The notes under the pieces were generated by a model. It worked only from the letters and a program-made list of their open reading frames with translations. It made no database searches and was not told the origin of the DNA. This document shows, piece after piece, positions 42,201 to 54,511 of a stretch of DNA of 64,000 nucleotides. The stretch comes from Rhabdophis nuchalis. Its lineage: Eukaryota > Chordata > Lepidosauria > Squamata > Natricidae. The first letter of the stretch is position 1. Each line of letters begins with the position of its first letter. The stretch lies in NCBI GenBank assembly GCA_039707465.1, contig CM077652.1, forward strand, positions 39,866,118 through 39,930,117, written 5' to 3'. A program made the translations under genes and the position numbers.

Positions 42201-43265
42201 CTGAAAAACAAGTCGATTGGTTGATCTGAGCTTTCCCTGAGAAGTTACAGCCAAGTGTATATCAGAATTGAGGAAAGAATTCAATTTAGCCAGGAACTGC
42301 AAATTTGGATGCAGAGCTCAAATTCGAACGAGAAACCCATATTGGATGCTATCTGGAATGCTAATCCCGAAAAACAAGTCGATCGGTTGATCTGAGCTTT
42401 CCCTGAGAAGTTACAGCCAAGTGTATATCAGAATTGAGGAAAGAATTCATTTAGCCAAGAACTGCAAATTTGGATCCAGAGCTCAAATTCGAACGAGAAA
42501 CACATATTGGATGGTATCTGGGATGCTGAAGCCGAAAAACAAGTCGATTGGTTGATCTGAGCTTTCCCTGAGAAGTTACAGCCAAGCGTATATCAGAATT
42601 GACAAAAGAATTCAATTTAGCCAGGAACTGCAAATTTGGATCCAGAGATCAAATTCGAACGAGAAACACATATTGGATGGTATCTGGGATGCAGAATCCG
42701 AACAACAAGTCGATTGGTTGATCTGAGCTTTCCCTGAGAAGTTTCAGCCAAGCGTATATCATAATTGACAAAAGAACTCAGTTTAGCCAGGAACTGCAAA
42801 TTTGGATCCAGAGCTCAAATTCGAACGAGAAACACATATTGGATGCTATTTGGAATGCTAAACCCGAAAAACAAGTCGATTGGTTGATCTGAGCTTTCCC
42901 TGAGAAGTTACAGCCAAGTGTATATCAGAATTGAGGAAAGAATTCATTTAGCCAAGAACTGCAAATTTGGATCCAGAGCTCAAATTCGAACGAGAAACAC
43001 ATATTGGATGGTATCTGGGATGCTGAAGCCGAAAAACAAGTCGATTGGTTGATCTGAGCTTTCCCTGAGAAGTTACAGCCAAGCGTATATCAGAATTGAC
43101 AAAAGAATTCAATTTAGCCAGGAACTGCAAATTTGGATCCAGAGATCAAATTCGAACGAGAAACACATATTGGATGGTATCTGGGATGCAGAATCCGAAC
43201 AACAAGTCGATTGGTTGATCTGAGCTTTCCCTGAGAAGTTTCAGCCAAGCGTATATCATAATTGA
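37640..43265. repeat. 2986-bp tandem repeat (18 monomers), two units
   Basis: Paired sites 37806/40792, 38636/41622, 39134/42120, 39465/42451 and 39962/42948 are all 2986 apart, equal to 18 x 166 minus 2 (two M6). Each unit has two pentamers followed by an M4-like monomer and a doubled trimer. At 43260 the second unit jumps from M7 (ATATCATAATTG) straight to an M1 (AGGAAAGAATTC), missing two monomers (332 bp), after which the offset is 2654. M7 in unit 1 has AATTAGAACG at 39667 where unit 2 has AATTCGAACG. Confidence 0.86.
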
Positions 43266-44914
43266 GGAAAGAATTCAATTTAGCCAAGAACTGTAAATTT
43301 GGATCCAGAGTTCAAATTCGAACGAGAAACACAAATTGGATGCTATCTGGAATGCTAAACCCGAAAAACAAGTCGATTGGTTGATCTGAGCTTTCCCTGA
43401 GAAGTTACAGCCAAGTGTATATCAGAATTGACAAAAGAACTCAGTTTAGCCAGGAACTGCAAATTTGGATCCAGAGCTCAAATTCGAACGAGAAACACAT
43501 ATTGGATGGTATCTGGGATGCAGAAGCCGAAAAACTAGTGGATTGGTTGATCTGAGCTTTCCCTGAGAAGCTACAGCCAAGCGTATATCAGAATTGACAA
43601 AAGAACTCAGTTTAGCCAGGAACTGCAAATTTGGATCCAGAGCTCAAATTCGAACGAGAAACACATGTTGGATGGTATCTGGAATGCTAAACCCGAAAAA
43701 CAAGTCCATTGGTTGATCTGAGCTTTCCCTGAGAAGTTACAGCCAAGCGTATCTCAGTATTGAGGAAAGAACTCAGTTTAGCCAGGAACTGCAAATTTGG
43801 ATGCAGAGCTCAAATTCGAACGAGAAACCCATATTGGATGCTATCTGGAATGCTAATCCCGAAAAACAAGTCGATCGGTTGATCTGAGCTTTCCCCAAGC
43901 GTACCTTAGTATTGAGGAAAGAACTCAGTTTAGCCAGGAACTGCAAATTTGGATCGAGAGCTCAAATTTGAACGAGAAACACAAATTGGATGGTATCTGG
44001 GATGTAGAAGCTGAAAAACAAGTCGATTGGTTGATCTGAGCTTTCCCTGAGAAGTTACAGCCAAGTGTATATCAGAATTGAGGAAAGAATTCAATTTAGC
44101 CAAGAACTGTAAATTTGGATCCAGAGTTCAAATTCGAACGAGAAACACAAATTCGATGCTATCTGGAATGCTAAACCCGAAAAACAAGTCGATTGGTTGA
44201 TCTGAGCTTTCCCTGAGAAGTTACAGCCAAGTGTATATCAGAATTGACAAAAGAACTCAGTTTAGCCAGGAACTGCAAATTTGGATCCAGAGCTCAAATT
44301 CGAACGAGAAACACATATTGGATGGTATCTGGGATGCAGAAGCCGAAAAACTAGTGGATTGGTTGATCTGAGCTTTCCCTGAGAAGTTACAGCCAAGCGT
44401 ATATCAGAATTGACAAAAGAACTCAGTTTAGCCAGGAACTGCAAATTTGGATCCAGAGCTCAAATTCGAACGAGAAACACATATTGGATGCTATTTGGAA
44501 TGCTAAACCCGAAAAACAAGTCGATTGGTTGATCTGAGCTTTCCCTGAGAAGTTACAGCCAAGCGTATCTCAGTATTGAGGAAAGAACTCAGTTTAGCCA
44601 GGAACTGCAAATTTGGATGCAGAGCTCAAATTCGAACGAGAAACCCATATTGGATGCTATCTGGAATGCTAATCCCGAAAAACAAGTCGATCGGTTGATC
44701 TGAGCTTTCCCTGAGAAATTACAGCCAAGCGTATCTCAGTATTGAGGAAAGAACTCAATTTAGCCAGGAACTGCAAATTTGGATCGAGAGCTCAAATTTG
44801 AACGACAAACACAAATTGGATGGTATCTGGGATGTAGAAGCTGAAAAACAAGTCGATTGGTTGATCTGAGCTTTCCCTGAGAAGTTACAGCCAAGTGTAT
44901 ATCAGAATTGAGGA
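43266..44914. repeat. Satellite block copied from the 24.2-25.9 kb type
   Basis: Matches 24.2-25.8 kb at offset 19049 and 30.8-32.4 kb at offset 12428, including the 14-bp-deleted monomer at 43889. Here that monomer continues ACCTTAG instead of ACCTCAG. The monomer near 44807 has AACGACAAACAC, a private change. No gene is seen. Confidence 0.85.
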
Positions 44915-46242
44915 AAGAATTCAATTTAGCCAAGAACTGTAAATTTGGATCCAGAGTTCAAATTCGAACGAGAAACACAAATTGGATGCTATCTGGAATG
45001 CTAAACCCGAAAAACAAGTCGATTGGTTGATCTGAGCTTTCCCTGAGAAGTTACAGTCAAGCGTATCTCAGTATTGAGGAAAGAACTCAATTTAGCCAGG
45101 AACTGCAAATTTGGATCGAGAGCTCAAATTTGAACGAGAAACACAAATTGGATGGTATCTGGGATGTAGAAGCTGAAAAACAAGTCGATTGGTTGATCTG
45201 AGCTTTCCCTGAGAAGTTACAGCCAAGTGTATATCAGAATTGAGGAAAGAATTCAATTTAGCCAAGAACTGTAAATTTGGATCCAGAGTTCAAATTTGAA
45301 CGAGAAACACAAATTGGATGGTATCTGGAATGCTAAACCCGAAAAACAAGTCGATTGGTTGATCTGAGCTTTCCCTGAGAAGTTACAGTCAAGCGTATCT
45401 CAGTATTGAGGAAAGAACTCAATTTAGCCAGGAACTGCAAATTTGGATCGAGAGCTCAAATTTGAACGAGAAACACAAATTGGATGGTATCTGGGATGTA
45501 GAAGCTGAAAAACAAGTCGATTGGTTGATCTGAGCTTTCCCTGAGAAGTTACAGCCAAGTGTATATCAGAATTGAGGAAAGAATTCAATTTAGCCAAGAA
45601 CTGTAAATTTGGATCCAGAGTTCAAATTCGAACGAGAAACACAAATTGGATGCTATCTGGAATGCTAAACCCGAAAAACAAGTCGATTGGTTGATCTGAG
45701 CTTTCCCTGAGAAGTTACAGTCAAGCGTATCTCAGTATTGAGGAAAGAACTCAATTTAGCCAGGAACTGCAAATTTGGATCGAGAGCTCAAATTTGAACG
45801 AGAAACACAAATTGGATGGTATCTGGGATGTAGAAGCTGAAAAACAAGTCGATTGGTTGATCTGAGCTTTCCCTGAGAAGTTACAGCCAAGTGTATATCA
45901 GAATTGAGGAAAGAATTCAATTTAGCCAAGAACTGTAAATTTGGATCCAGAGTTCAAATTTGAACGAGAAACACAAATTGGATGGTATCTGGAATGCTAA
46001 ACCCGAAAAACAAGTCGATTGGTTGATCTGAGCTTTCCCTGAGAAGTTACAGTCAAGCGTATCTCAGTATTGAGGAAAGAACTCAATTTAGCCAGGAACT
46101 GCAAATTTGGATCGAGAGCTCAAATTTGAACGAGAAACACAAATTGGATGGTATCTGGGATGTAGAAGCTGAAAAACAAGTCGATTGGTTGATCTGAGCT
46201 TTCCCTGAGAAGTTACAGCCAAGTGTATATCAGAATTGAGGA
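44915..46242. repeat. Dimer/tetramer array: 4 x 332 bp = 2 x 664 bp
   Basis: The M1-like and M5-like monomers alternate, and CAGTCAAGCG occurs at 45054, 45386, 45718 and 46050, exactly 332 apart. The M1-like monomers themselves alternate: AATTCGAACG with GGATGCTATC, then AATTTGAACG with GGATGGTATC. The true repeating unit is therefore a 664-bp tetramer with a 332-bp sub-period. Confidence 0.9.
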
Positions 46243-49200
46243 AAGAATTCAATTTAGCCAAGAACTGTAAATTTGGATCCAGAGTTCAAATTCGAACGAG
46301 AAACACAAATTGGATGCTATCTGGAATGCTAAACCCGAAAAACAAGTCGATTGGTTGATCTGAGCTTTCCCTGAGAAGTTACAGCCAAGCGTACCTCAGT
46401 ATTGAGGAAAGAACTCAGTTTAGCCAGGAACTGCAAATTTGGATGCAGAGCTCAAATTCGAACGAGAAACCCATATTGGATGCTATCTGGAATGCTAATC
46501 CCGAAAAACAAGTCGATCGGTTGATCTGAGCTTTCCCTGAGAAGTTACAGCCAAGTGTATATCAGAATTGAGGAAAGAATTCATTTAGCCAAGAACTGCA
46601 AATTTGGATCCAGAGCTCAAATTCGAAAGAGAAACACATATTGGATGGTATCTGGGATGCTGAAGCCGAAAAACAAGTCGATTGGTTGATCTGAGCTTTC
46701 CCTGAGAAGTTACAGCCAAGCGTATATCAGAATTGACAAAAGAATTCAATTTAGCCAAGAACTGCAAATTTGGATCCAGAGATCAAATTCGAACGAGAAA
46801 CACATATTGGATGGTATCTGGGATGCAGAATCCGAACAACAAGTCGATTGGTTGATCTGAGCTTTCCCTGAGAAGTTTCAGCCAAGCGTATATCATAATT
46901 GACAAAAGAACTCAGTTTAGCCAGGAACTGCAAATTTGGATCCAGAGCTCAAATTCGAACGAGAAACACATATTGGATGCTATTTGGAATGCTAAACCCG
47001 AAAAACAAGTCGATTGGTTGATCTGAGCTTTCCCTGAGAAGTTACAGCCAAGTGTATATCAGAATTGAGGAAAGAATTCATTTAGCCAAGAACTGCAAAT
47101 TTGGATCCAGAGCTCAAATTCGAACGAGAAACACATATTGGATGGTATCTGGGATGCTGAAGCCGAAAAACAAGTCGATTGGTTGATCTGAGCTTTCCCT
47201 GAGAAGTTACAGCCAAGCGTATATCAGAATTGACAAAAGAATTCAATTTAGCCAGGAACTGCAAATTTGGATCCAGAGATCAAATTCGAACGAGAAACAC
47301 ATATTGGATGGTATCTGGGATGCAGAATCCGAACAACAAGTCGATTGGTTGATCTGAGCTTTCCCTGAGAAGTTTCAGCCAAGCGTATATCATAATTGAC
47401 AAAAGAACTCAGTTTAGCCAGGAACTGCAAATTTGGATCCAGAGCTCAAATTCGAACGAGAAACACATATTGGATGGTATCTGGGATGCAGAAGCCGAAA
47501 AACTAGTGGATTGGTTGATCTGAGCTTTCCCTGAGAAGCTACAGCCAAGCGTATATCAGAATTGACAAAAGAACTCAGTTTAGCCAGGAACTGCAAATTT
47601 GGATCCAGAGCTCAAATTCGAACGAGAAACACATGTTGGATGGTATCTGGAATGCTAAACCCGAAAAACAAGTCCATTGGTTGATCTGAGCTTTCCCTGA
47701 GAAGTTACAGCCAAGCGTATCTCAGTATTGAGGAAAGAACTCAGTTTAGCCAGGAACTGCAAATTTGGATGCAGAGCTCAAATTCGAACGAGAAACCCAT
47801 ATTGGATGCTATCTGGAATGCTAATCCCGAAAAACAAGTCGATCGGTTGATCTGAGCTTTCCCTGAGAAATTACAGCCAAGCGTATCTCAGTATTGAGGA
47901 AAGAACTCAATTTAGCCAGGAACTGCAAATTTGGATCGAGAGCTCAAATTTGAACGAGAAACACAAATTGGATGGTATCTGGGATGTAGAAGCTGAAAAA
48001 CAAGTCGATTGGTTGATCTGAGCTTTCCCTGAGAAGTTACAGCCAAGTGTATATCAGAATTGAGGAAAGAATTCAATTTAGCCAAGAACTGTAAATTTGG
48101 ATCCAGAGTTCAAATTCGAACGAGAAACACAAATTGGATGCTATCTGGAATGCTAAACCCGAAAAACAAGTCGATTGGTTGATCTGAGCTTTCCCTGAGA
48201 AGCTACAGCCAAGCGTATATCAGAATTGACAAAAGAACTCAGTTTAGCCAGGAACTGCAAATTTGGATCCAGAGCTCAAATTCGAACGAGAAACACATGT
48301 TGGATGCTATCTGGAATGCTAATCCCGAAAAACAAGTCCATTGGTTGATCTGAGCTTTCCCTGAGAAGTTACAGCCAAGCGTATATCAGTATTGAGGAAA
48401 GAACTCAATTTAGCCAGGAACTGCAAATTTGGATCGAGAGCTCAAATTTGAACGAGAAACACAAATTGGATGGTATCTGGGATGTAGAAGCTGAAAAACA
48501 AGTCGATTGGTTGATCTGAGCTTTCCCTGAGAAGTTACAGCCAAGTGTATATCAGAATTGAGGAAAGAATTCAATTTAGCCAAGAACTGTAAATTTGGAT
48601 CCAGAGTTCAAATTCGAACGAGAAACACAAATTGGATGCTATCTGGAATGCTAAACCCGAAAAACAAGTCGATTGGTTGATCTGAGCTTTCCCTGAGAAG
48701 TTACAGCCAAGTGTATATCAGAATTGACAAAAGAACTCAGTTTAGCCAGGAACTGCAAATTTGGATCCAGAGCTCAAATTCGAACCAGAAACACATATTG
48801 GATGGTATCTGGGATGCAGAAGCCGAAAAACTAGTGGATTGGTTGATCTGAGCTTTCCCTGAGAAGCTACAGCCAAGCGTATATCAGAATTGACAAAAGA
48901 ACTCAGTTTAGCCAGGAACTGCAAATTTGGATCCAGAGCTCAAATTCGAACGAGAAACACATGTTGGATGGTTTCTGGAATGCAGAAGCCGAAAAACAAG
49001 TCCATTGGTTGATCTGAGCTTTCCCTGAGAAGTTACAGCCAAGCGTATCTCAGTATTGAGGAAAGAACTCAGTTTAGCCAGGAACTGCAAATTTGGATGC
49101 AGAGCTCAAATTCGAACGAGAAACCCATATTGGATGCTATCTGGAATGCTAATCCCGAAAAACAAGTCGATCGGTTGATCTGAGCTTTCCCTGAGAAATT

Positions 49201-50814
49201 ACAGCCAAGCGTATCTCAGTATTGAGGAAAGAACTCAATTTAGCCAGGAACTGCAAATTTGGATCGAGAGCTCAAATTTGAACGAGAAACACAAATTGGA
49301 TGGTATCTGGGATGTAGAAGCTGAAAAACAAGTCGATTGGTTGATCTGAGCTTTCCCTGAGAAGTTACAGCCAAGTGTATATCAGAATTGAGGAAAGAAT
49401 TCAATTTAGCCAAGAACTGTAAATTTGGATCCAGAGTTCAAATTCGAACGAGAAACACAAATTGGATGCTATCTGGAATGCTAAAGCCGAAAAACAAGTC
49501 GATTGGTTGATCTGAGCTTTCCCTGAGAAGTTACAGCCAAGCGTATCTCAGTATTGAGGAAAGAACTCAATTTAGCCAGGAACTGCAAATTTGGATCGAG
49601 AGCTCAAATTCGAACGAGAAACACAAATTGGATGCTATCTGGAATGCTAAACCCGAAAAACAAGTCGATTGGTTGATCTGAGCTTTCCCTGAGAAGTTAC
49701 AGCCAAGTGTATATCAGAATTGAGGAAAGAATTCAATTTAGCCAAGAACTGTAAATTTGGATCCAGAGTTCAAATTCGAACGAGAAACACAAATTGGATG
49801 CTATCTGGAATGCTAAACCCGAAAAACAAGTCGATTGGTTGATGTGAGCTTTCCCTGAGAAGTTACAGCCAAGCGTACCTCAGTATTGAGGAAAGAACTC
49901 AGTTTAGCCAGGAACTGCAAATTTGGATCGAGAGCTCAAATTTGAACGAGAAACACAAATTGGATGGTATCTGGGATGTAGAAGCTGAAAAACAAGTCGA
50001 TTGGTTGATCTGAGCTTTCCCTGAGAAGTTACAGCCAAGTGTATATCAGAATTGACAAAAGAATTCAATTTAGCCAAGAACTGTAAATTTGGATCCAGAG
50101 TTCAAATTCGAACGAGAAACACAAATTCGATGCTATCTGGAATGCTAAACCCGAAAAACAAGTCGATTGGTTGATCTGAGCTTTCCCTGAGAAGTTACAG
50201 CCAAGTGTATATCAGAATTGACAAAAGAACTCAGTTTAGCCAGGAACTGCAAATTTGGATCCAGAGCTCAAATTCGAACGAGAAACACATATTGGATGGT
50301 ATCTGGGATGCAGAAGCCGAAAAACTAGTGGATTGGTTGATCTGAGCTTTCCCTGAGAAGTTACAGCCAAGCGTATATCAGAATTGACAAAAGAACTCAG
50401 TTTAGCCAGGAACTGCAAATTTGGATCCAGAGCTCAAATTCGAACGAGAAACACATATTGGATGCTATTTGGAATGCTAAACCCGAAAAACAAGTCGATT
50501 GGTTGATCTGAGCTTTCCCTGAGAAGTTACAGCCAAGTGTATATCAGAATTGAGGAAAGAATTCAATTTAGCCAAGAACTGTAAATTTGGATCCAGAGTT
50601 CAAATTCGAACGAGAAACACAAATTGGATGCTATCTGGAATGCTAAAGCCGAAAAACAAGTCGATTGGTTGATCTGAGCTTTCCCTGAGAAGTTACAGCC
50701 AAGCGTATCTCAGTATTGAGGAAAGAACTCAATTTAGCCAGGAACTGCAAATTTGGATCGAGAGCTCAAATTCGAACGAGAAACACAAATTGGATGCTAT
50801 CTGGAATGCTAAAC
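46243..50814. repeat. Mixed satellite block before the LINE-bearing duplication
   Basis: 46.39-47.40 kb matches 35.46-36.47 kb at offset 10936 (two M6-M7 pairs, with CGAAAGAG at 46626 private). Pentamer parts follow to about 49.4 kb, with oddities such as CGAACCAGAAAC at 48782 and GGTTTCTGG at 48969. From 49.4 kb nine-monomer (1494-bp) copies appear: GGTTGATGTGAG at about 49840 and 51335, and M2 starts at 50236 and 51730. The CTAAAGCCG variant at 49481 and 50643 is 1162 bp (7 monomers) apart. No gene is seen. Confidence 0.82.
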
Positions 50815-52382
50815 CCGAAAAACAAGTCGATTGGTTGATCTGAGCTTTCCCTGAGAAGTTACAGCCAAGTGTATATCAGAATTGAGGAAAGAATTCAATT
50901 TAGCCAAGAACTGTAAATTTGGATCCAGAGTTCAAATTTGAATGAGAAACACAAATTGGATGGTATCTGGAATGCTAAACCCGAAAAACAAGTCGATTGG
51001 TTGATCTGAGCTTTCCCTGAGAAGTTACAGCCAAGCGTATCTCAGTATTGAGGAAAGAACTCAATTTAGCCAGGAACTGCAAATTTGGATCGAGAGCTCA
51101 AATTTGAACGAGAAACACAAATTGGATGGTATCTGGGATGTAGAAGCTGAAAAACAAGTCGATTGGTTGATCTGAGCTTTCCCTGAGAAGTTACAGCCAA
51201 GTGTATATCAGAATTGAGGAAAGAATTCAATTTAGCCAAGAACTGTAAATTTGGATCCAGAGTTCAAATTCGAACGAGAAACACAAATTGGATGCTATCT
51301 GGAATGCTAAACCCGAAAAACAAGTCGATTGGTTGATGTGAGCTTTCCCTGAGAAGTTACAGCCAAGCGTACCTCAGTATTGAGGAAAGAACTCAGTTTA
51401 GCCAGGAACTGCAAATTTGGATCGAGAGCTCAAATTTGAACGAGAAACACAAATTGGATGGTATCTGGGATGTAGAAGCTGAAAAACAAGTCGATTGGTT
51501 GATCTGAGCTTTCCCTGAGAAGTTACAGCCAAGTGTATATCAGAATTGACAAAAGAATTCAATTTAGCCAAGAACTGTAAATTTGGATCCAGAGTTCAAA
51601 TTCGAACGAGAAACACAAATTCGATGCTATCTGGAATGCTAAACCCGAAAAACAAGTCGATTGGTTGATCTGAGCTTTCCCTGAGAAGTTACAGCCAAGT
51701 GTATATCAGAATTGACAAAAGAACTCAGTTTAGCCAGGAACTGCAAATTTGGATCCAGAGCTCAAATTCGAACGAGAAACACATATTGGATGGTATCTGG
51801 GATGCAGAAGCCGAAAAACTAGTGGATTGGTTGATCTGAGCTTTCCCTGAGAAGTTACAGCCAAGCGTATATCAGAATTGACAAAAGAACTCAGTTTAGC
51901 CAGGAACTGCAAATTTGGATCCAGAGCTCAAATTCGAACGAGAAACACATATTGGATGCTATTTGGAATGCTAAACCCGAAAAACAAGTCGATTGGTTGA
52001 TCTGAGCTTTCCCTGAGAAGTTACAGCCAAGCGTATCTCAGTATTGAGGAAAGAACTCAGTTTAGCCAGGAACTGCAAATTTGGATGCAGAGCTCAAATT
52101 CGAACGAGAAACCCATATTGGATGCTATCTGGAATGCTAATCCCGAAAAACAAGTCGATCGGTTGATCTGAGCTTTCCCTGAGAAATTACAGCCAAGCGT
52201 ATCTCAGTATTGAGGAAAGAACTCAATTTAGCCAGGAACTGCAAATTGGGATCGAGAGCTCAAATTTGAACGAGAAACACAAATTGGATGGTATCTGGGA
52301 TGTAGAAGCTGAAAAACAAGTCGATTGGTTGATCTGAGCTTTCCCTGAGAAGTTACAGCCAAGTGTATATCAGAATTGAGGA

Positions 52383-53710
52383 AAGAATTCAATTTAGCCA
52401 AGAACTGTAAATTTGGATCCAGAGTTCAAATTCGAACGAGAAACACAAATTGGATGCTATCTGGAATGCTAAACCCGAAAAACAAGTCGATTGGTTGATC
52501 TGAGCTTTCCCTGAGAAGTTACAGCCAAGTGTATATCAGAATTGAGGAAAGAATTCAATTTAGCCAAGAACTGTAAATTTGGATCCAGAGTTCAAATTCG
52601 AACGAGAAACACAAATTGGATGCTATCTGGAATGCTAAACCCGAAAAACAAGTCGATTGGTTGATCTGAGCTTTCCCTGAGAAGTTACAGCCAAGCGTAC
52701 CTCAGTATTGAGGAAAGAACTCAGTTTAGCCAGGAACTGCAAATTTGGATGCAGAGCTCAAATTCGAACGAGAAACCCATATTGGATGCTATCTGGAATG
52801 CTAATCCCGAAAAACAAGTCGATCGGTTGATCTGAGCTTTCCCTGAGAAATTACAGCCAAGCGTATCTCAGTATTGAGGAAAGAACTCAATTTAGCCAGG
52901 AACTGCAAATTTGGATCGAGAGCTCAAATTTGAACGAGAAACACAAATTGGATGGTATCTGGGATGTAGAAGCTGAAAAACAAGTCGATTGGTTGATCTG
53001 AGCTTTCCCTGAGAAGTTACAGCCAAGTGTATATCAGAATTGAGGAAAGAATTCAATTTAGCCAAGAACTGTAAATTTGGATCCAGAGTTCAAATTCGAA
53101 CGAGAAACACAAATTGGATGCTATCTGGAATGCTAAACCCGAAAAACAAGTCGATTGGTTGATCTGAGCTTTCCCTGAGAAGTTACAGCCAAGTGTATAT
53201 CAGAATTGAGGAAAGAATTCAATTTAGCCAAGAACTGTAAATTTGGATCCAGAGTTCAAATTCGAACGAGAAACACAAATTGGATGCTATCTGGAATGCT
53301 AAACCCGAAAAACAAGTCGATTGGTTGATCTGAGCTTTCCCTGAGAAGTTACAGCCAAGCGTACCTCAGTATTGAGGAAAGAACTCAGTTTAGCCAGGAA
53401 CTGCAAATTTGGATGCAGAGCTCAAATTCGAACGAGAAACCCATATTGGATGCTATCTGGAATGCTAATCCCGAAAAACAAGTCGATCGGTTGATCTGAG
53501 CTTTCCCTGAGAAATTACAGCCAAGCGTATCTCAGTATTGAGGAAAGAACTCAATTTAGCCAGGAACTGCAAATTTGGATCGAGAGCTCAAATTTGAACG
53601 AGAAACACAAATTGGATGGTATCTGGGATGTAGAAGCTGAAAAACAAGTCGATTGGTTGATCTGAGCTTTCCCTGAGAAGTTACAGCCAAGTGTATATCA
53701 GAATTGAGGA
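52383..53710. repeat. Tetramer present twice (2 x 664 bp)
   Basis: The series M1-M1-M4(GCGTACCTCAG)-M5 occurs twice, starting at 52383 and 53047, both at AAGAATTCAATTTAGCC. Unit 2 of the LINE-bearing duplication has the tetramer only once, which explains why the offset there changes from 4453 to 3789. Confidence 0.9.
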
Positions 53711-54297
53711 AAGAATTCAATTTAGCCAAGAACTGTAAATTTGGATCCAGAGTTCAAATTCGAACGAGAAACACATATTGGATGGTATCTGGGATGCAGA
53801 AGCCGAAAAAAAGTCGATTGGTTGATTTGAGCTTTCCCTGAGAAGTTACAGCTAAGCGTATATCAGAATTGACAAAAGAACTCAGTTTAGCCAGGAACTG
53901 CAAATTTGGGTCCAGAGTTCAAATTCGAACGAGAAACACAAATTGGTTGCTATCTGGGATGTAGAAGCTGAAAAACAAGTTGATTGGTTGATCTGAGCTT
54001 TCCCTGAGAAGTTACAGCCAAGTGTATATCAGAATTGAGGAAAGAATTCATTTAGCCAAGAACTGCAAATTTGGATCCAGAGCTCAAATTCGAACGAGAA
54101 ACACATACTGGATGCTATCTGGAATGCTAAACCCGAACAACAAGTTGATTGGTTGATCTGAGCTTTCCCTGAGAAGTTACAGCCAAGCGTATATCAGAAT
54201 TGAAAAAAGAACTCAGTTTAGCCAGGAACTGCAAATTTGGATGCAGAGCTCAAATTCGAATGAGAAACACATATTGGATGGTATCTGGGATGTAGAA
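53711..54297. repeat. Degenerate satellite monomers left of LINE copy 1
   Basis: Monomers here carry many private changes: CCGAAAAAAAGTCG (1 bp short), GGTTGATTTGAG, CAGCTAAGCG, TTTGGGTCC, GGTTGCTATC, ACATACTGG, CGAACAACAAGTTG and TTGAAAAAAGAAC. The same changes are at 57500-58086. The last monomer (from 54209) is cut after monomer position 89 by the LINE. Confidence 0.9.
54294..54297. other. Target-site duplication (AGAA), left, LINE copy 1
   Basis: Monomer positions 86-89 (AGAA) appear here and again at 55267-55270 on the other side of the LINE. Removing the 969-bp insert and one AGAA restores a single in-register monomer. A 4-bp overlap could also be microhomology; L2/CR1 elements are known for short or absent target-site duplications. 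Confidence 0.7.
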
Positions 54298-54321
54298 TAA
54301 TAATAATAATAATAATAATAA
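54298..54321. repeat. (TAA)8 microsatellite, LINE 3' tail
   Basis: Eight TAA repeats directly follow the satellite AGAA; on the LINE strand they read (TTA)8. This is the 3' tail used by many reptilian L2/CR1-type elements. Copy 2 (58087-58110) also has exactly eight repeats. Confidence 0.95.
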
Positions 54322-54336
54322 AGCTGAATTTATTAA

Positions 54337-54368
54337 CCGCTCCCTCTCCCCACAGGGACTCGGGGCGG
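54337..54368 (-). other. LINE 3'-terminal hairpin
   Basis: On the LINE strand the outer CCGC pairs with GCGG and the inner TCCC pairs with GGGA around a TGTG loop, with an imperfect internal loop between. It lies just before the (TTA)n tail. A GC-rich hairpin followed by an A/T-rich repeat is typical of L2-type 3' ends, where it is thought to be recognised by the reverse transcriptase. Folding was judged by eye. Confidence 0.7.
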
Positions 54369-54511
54369 TGCACAGGGAGAATAAAAACCATAAATATACA
54401 AAAATACATACAATTTAAAACAGATTAAACAAACTCCTGTACTAAAATCCCATTAACTAAAAATCCCCACTCAATATACATAAACAATTAAAAAACCCAT
54501 AGAGAGAGAGA

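Larger units (their letters stand above)
1..54297. repeat. Left satellite array, about 327 tandem 166-bp monomers
   Basis: Continuous head-to-tail array with no gene in it. Numbering the monomer from GAACTCAGTTTAGCC, landmarks are GGATCC at 31-36, GAGCTC at 38-43, TTCGAA at 47-52, a GGATGGTATCTGGGATG block near 68-84, CGAAAAACAAGTCGATTGG near 92-110, TGATCTGAGCTTTCCCTGAG near 112-131 and TCAGAATTGACAAAA at the end. GC is about 42% and there are five CpGs per consensus monomer. No inverted monomer was seen. Monomers fall into recurring types (M1-M8 and variants) that form the higher-order repeats listed separately. Length and organisation fit a centromeric or pericentromeric satellite; centromere function cannot be shown from sequence alone. 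Confidence 0.97.

Noticed and set aside
1..54297. CRISPR array (regular repeats)
   Set aside because: There are no unique spacers; the whole 166-bp unit is repeated, and the LINE shows that this is a eukaryotic genome.
54218..54409. 63-codon frame spanning the satellite and the LINE tail (and its copy at 58007-58198)
   Set aside because: It is a chance frame through the (TAA)8 tail and monomer, with no recognisable domain.
54500..54511. Short GA-rich run (AGAGAGAGAG) as a regulatory or microsatellite feature
   Set aside because: Only about five units, within the LINE 3' UTR; no evidence for a role.
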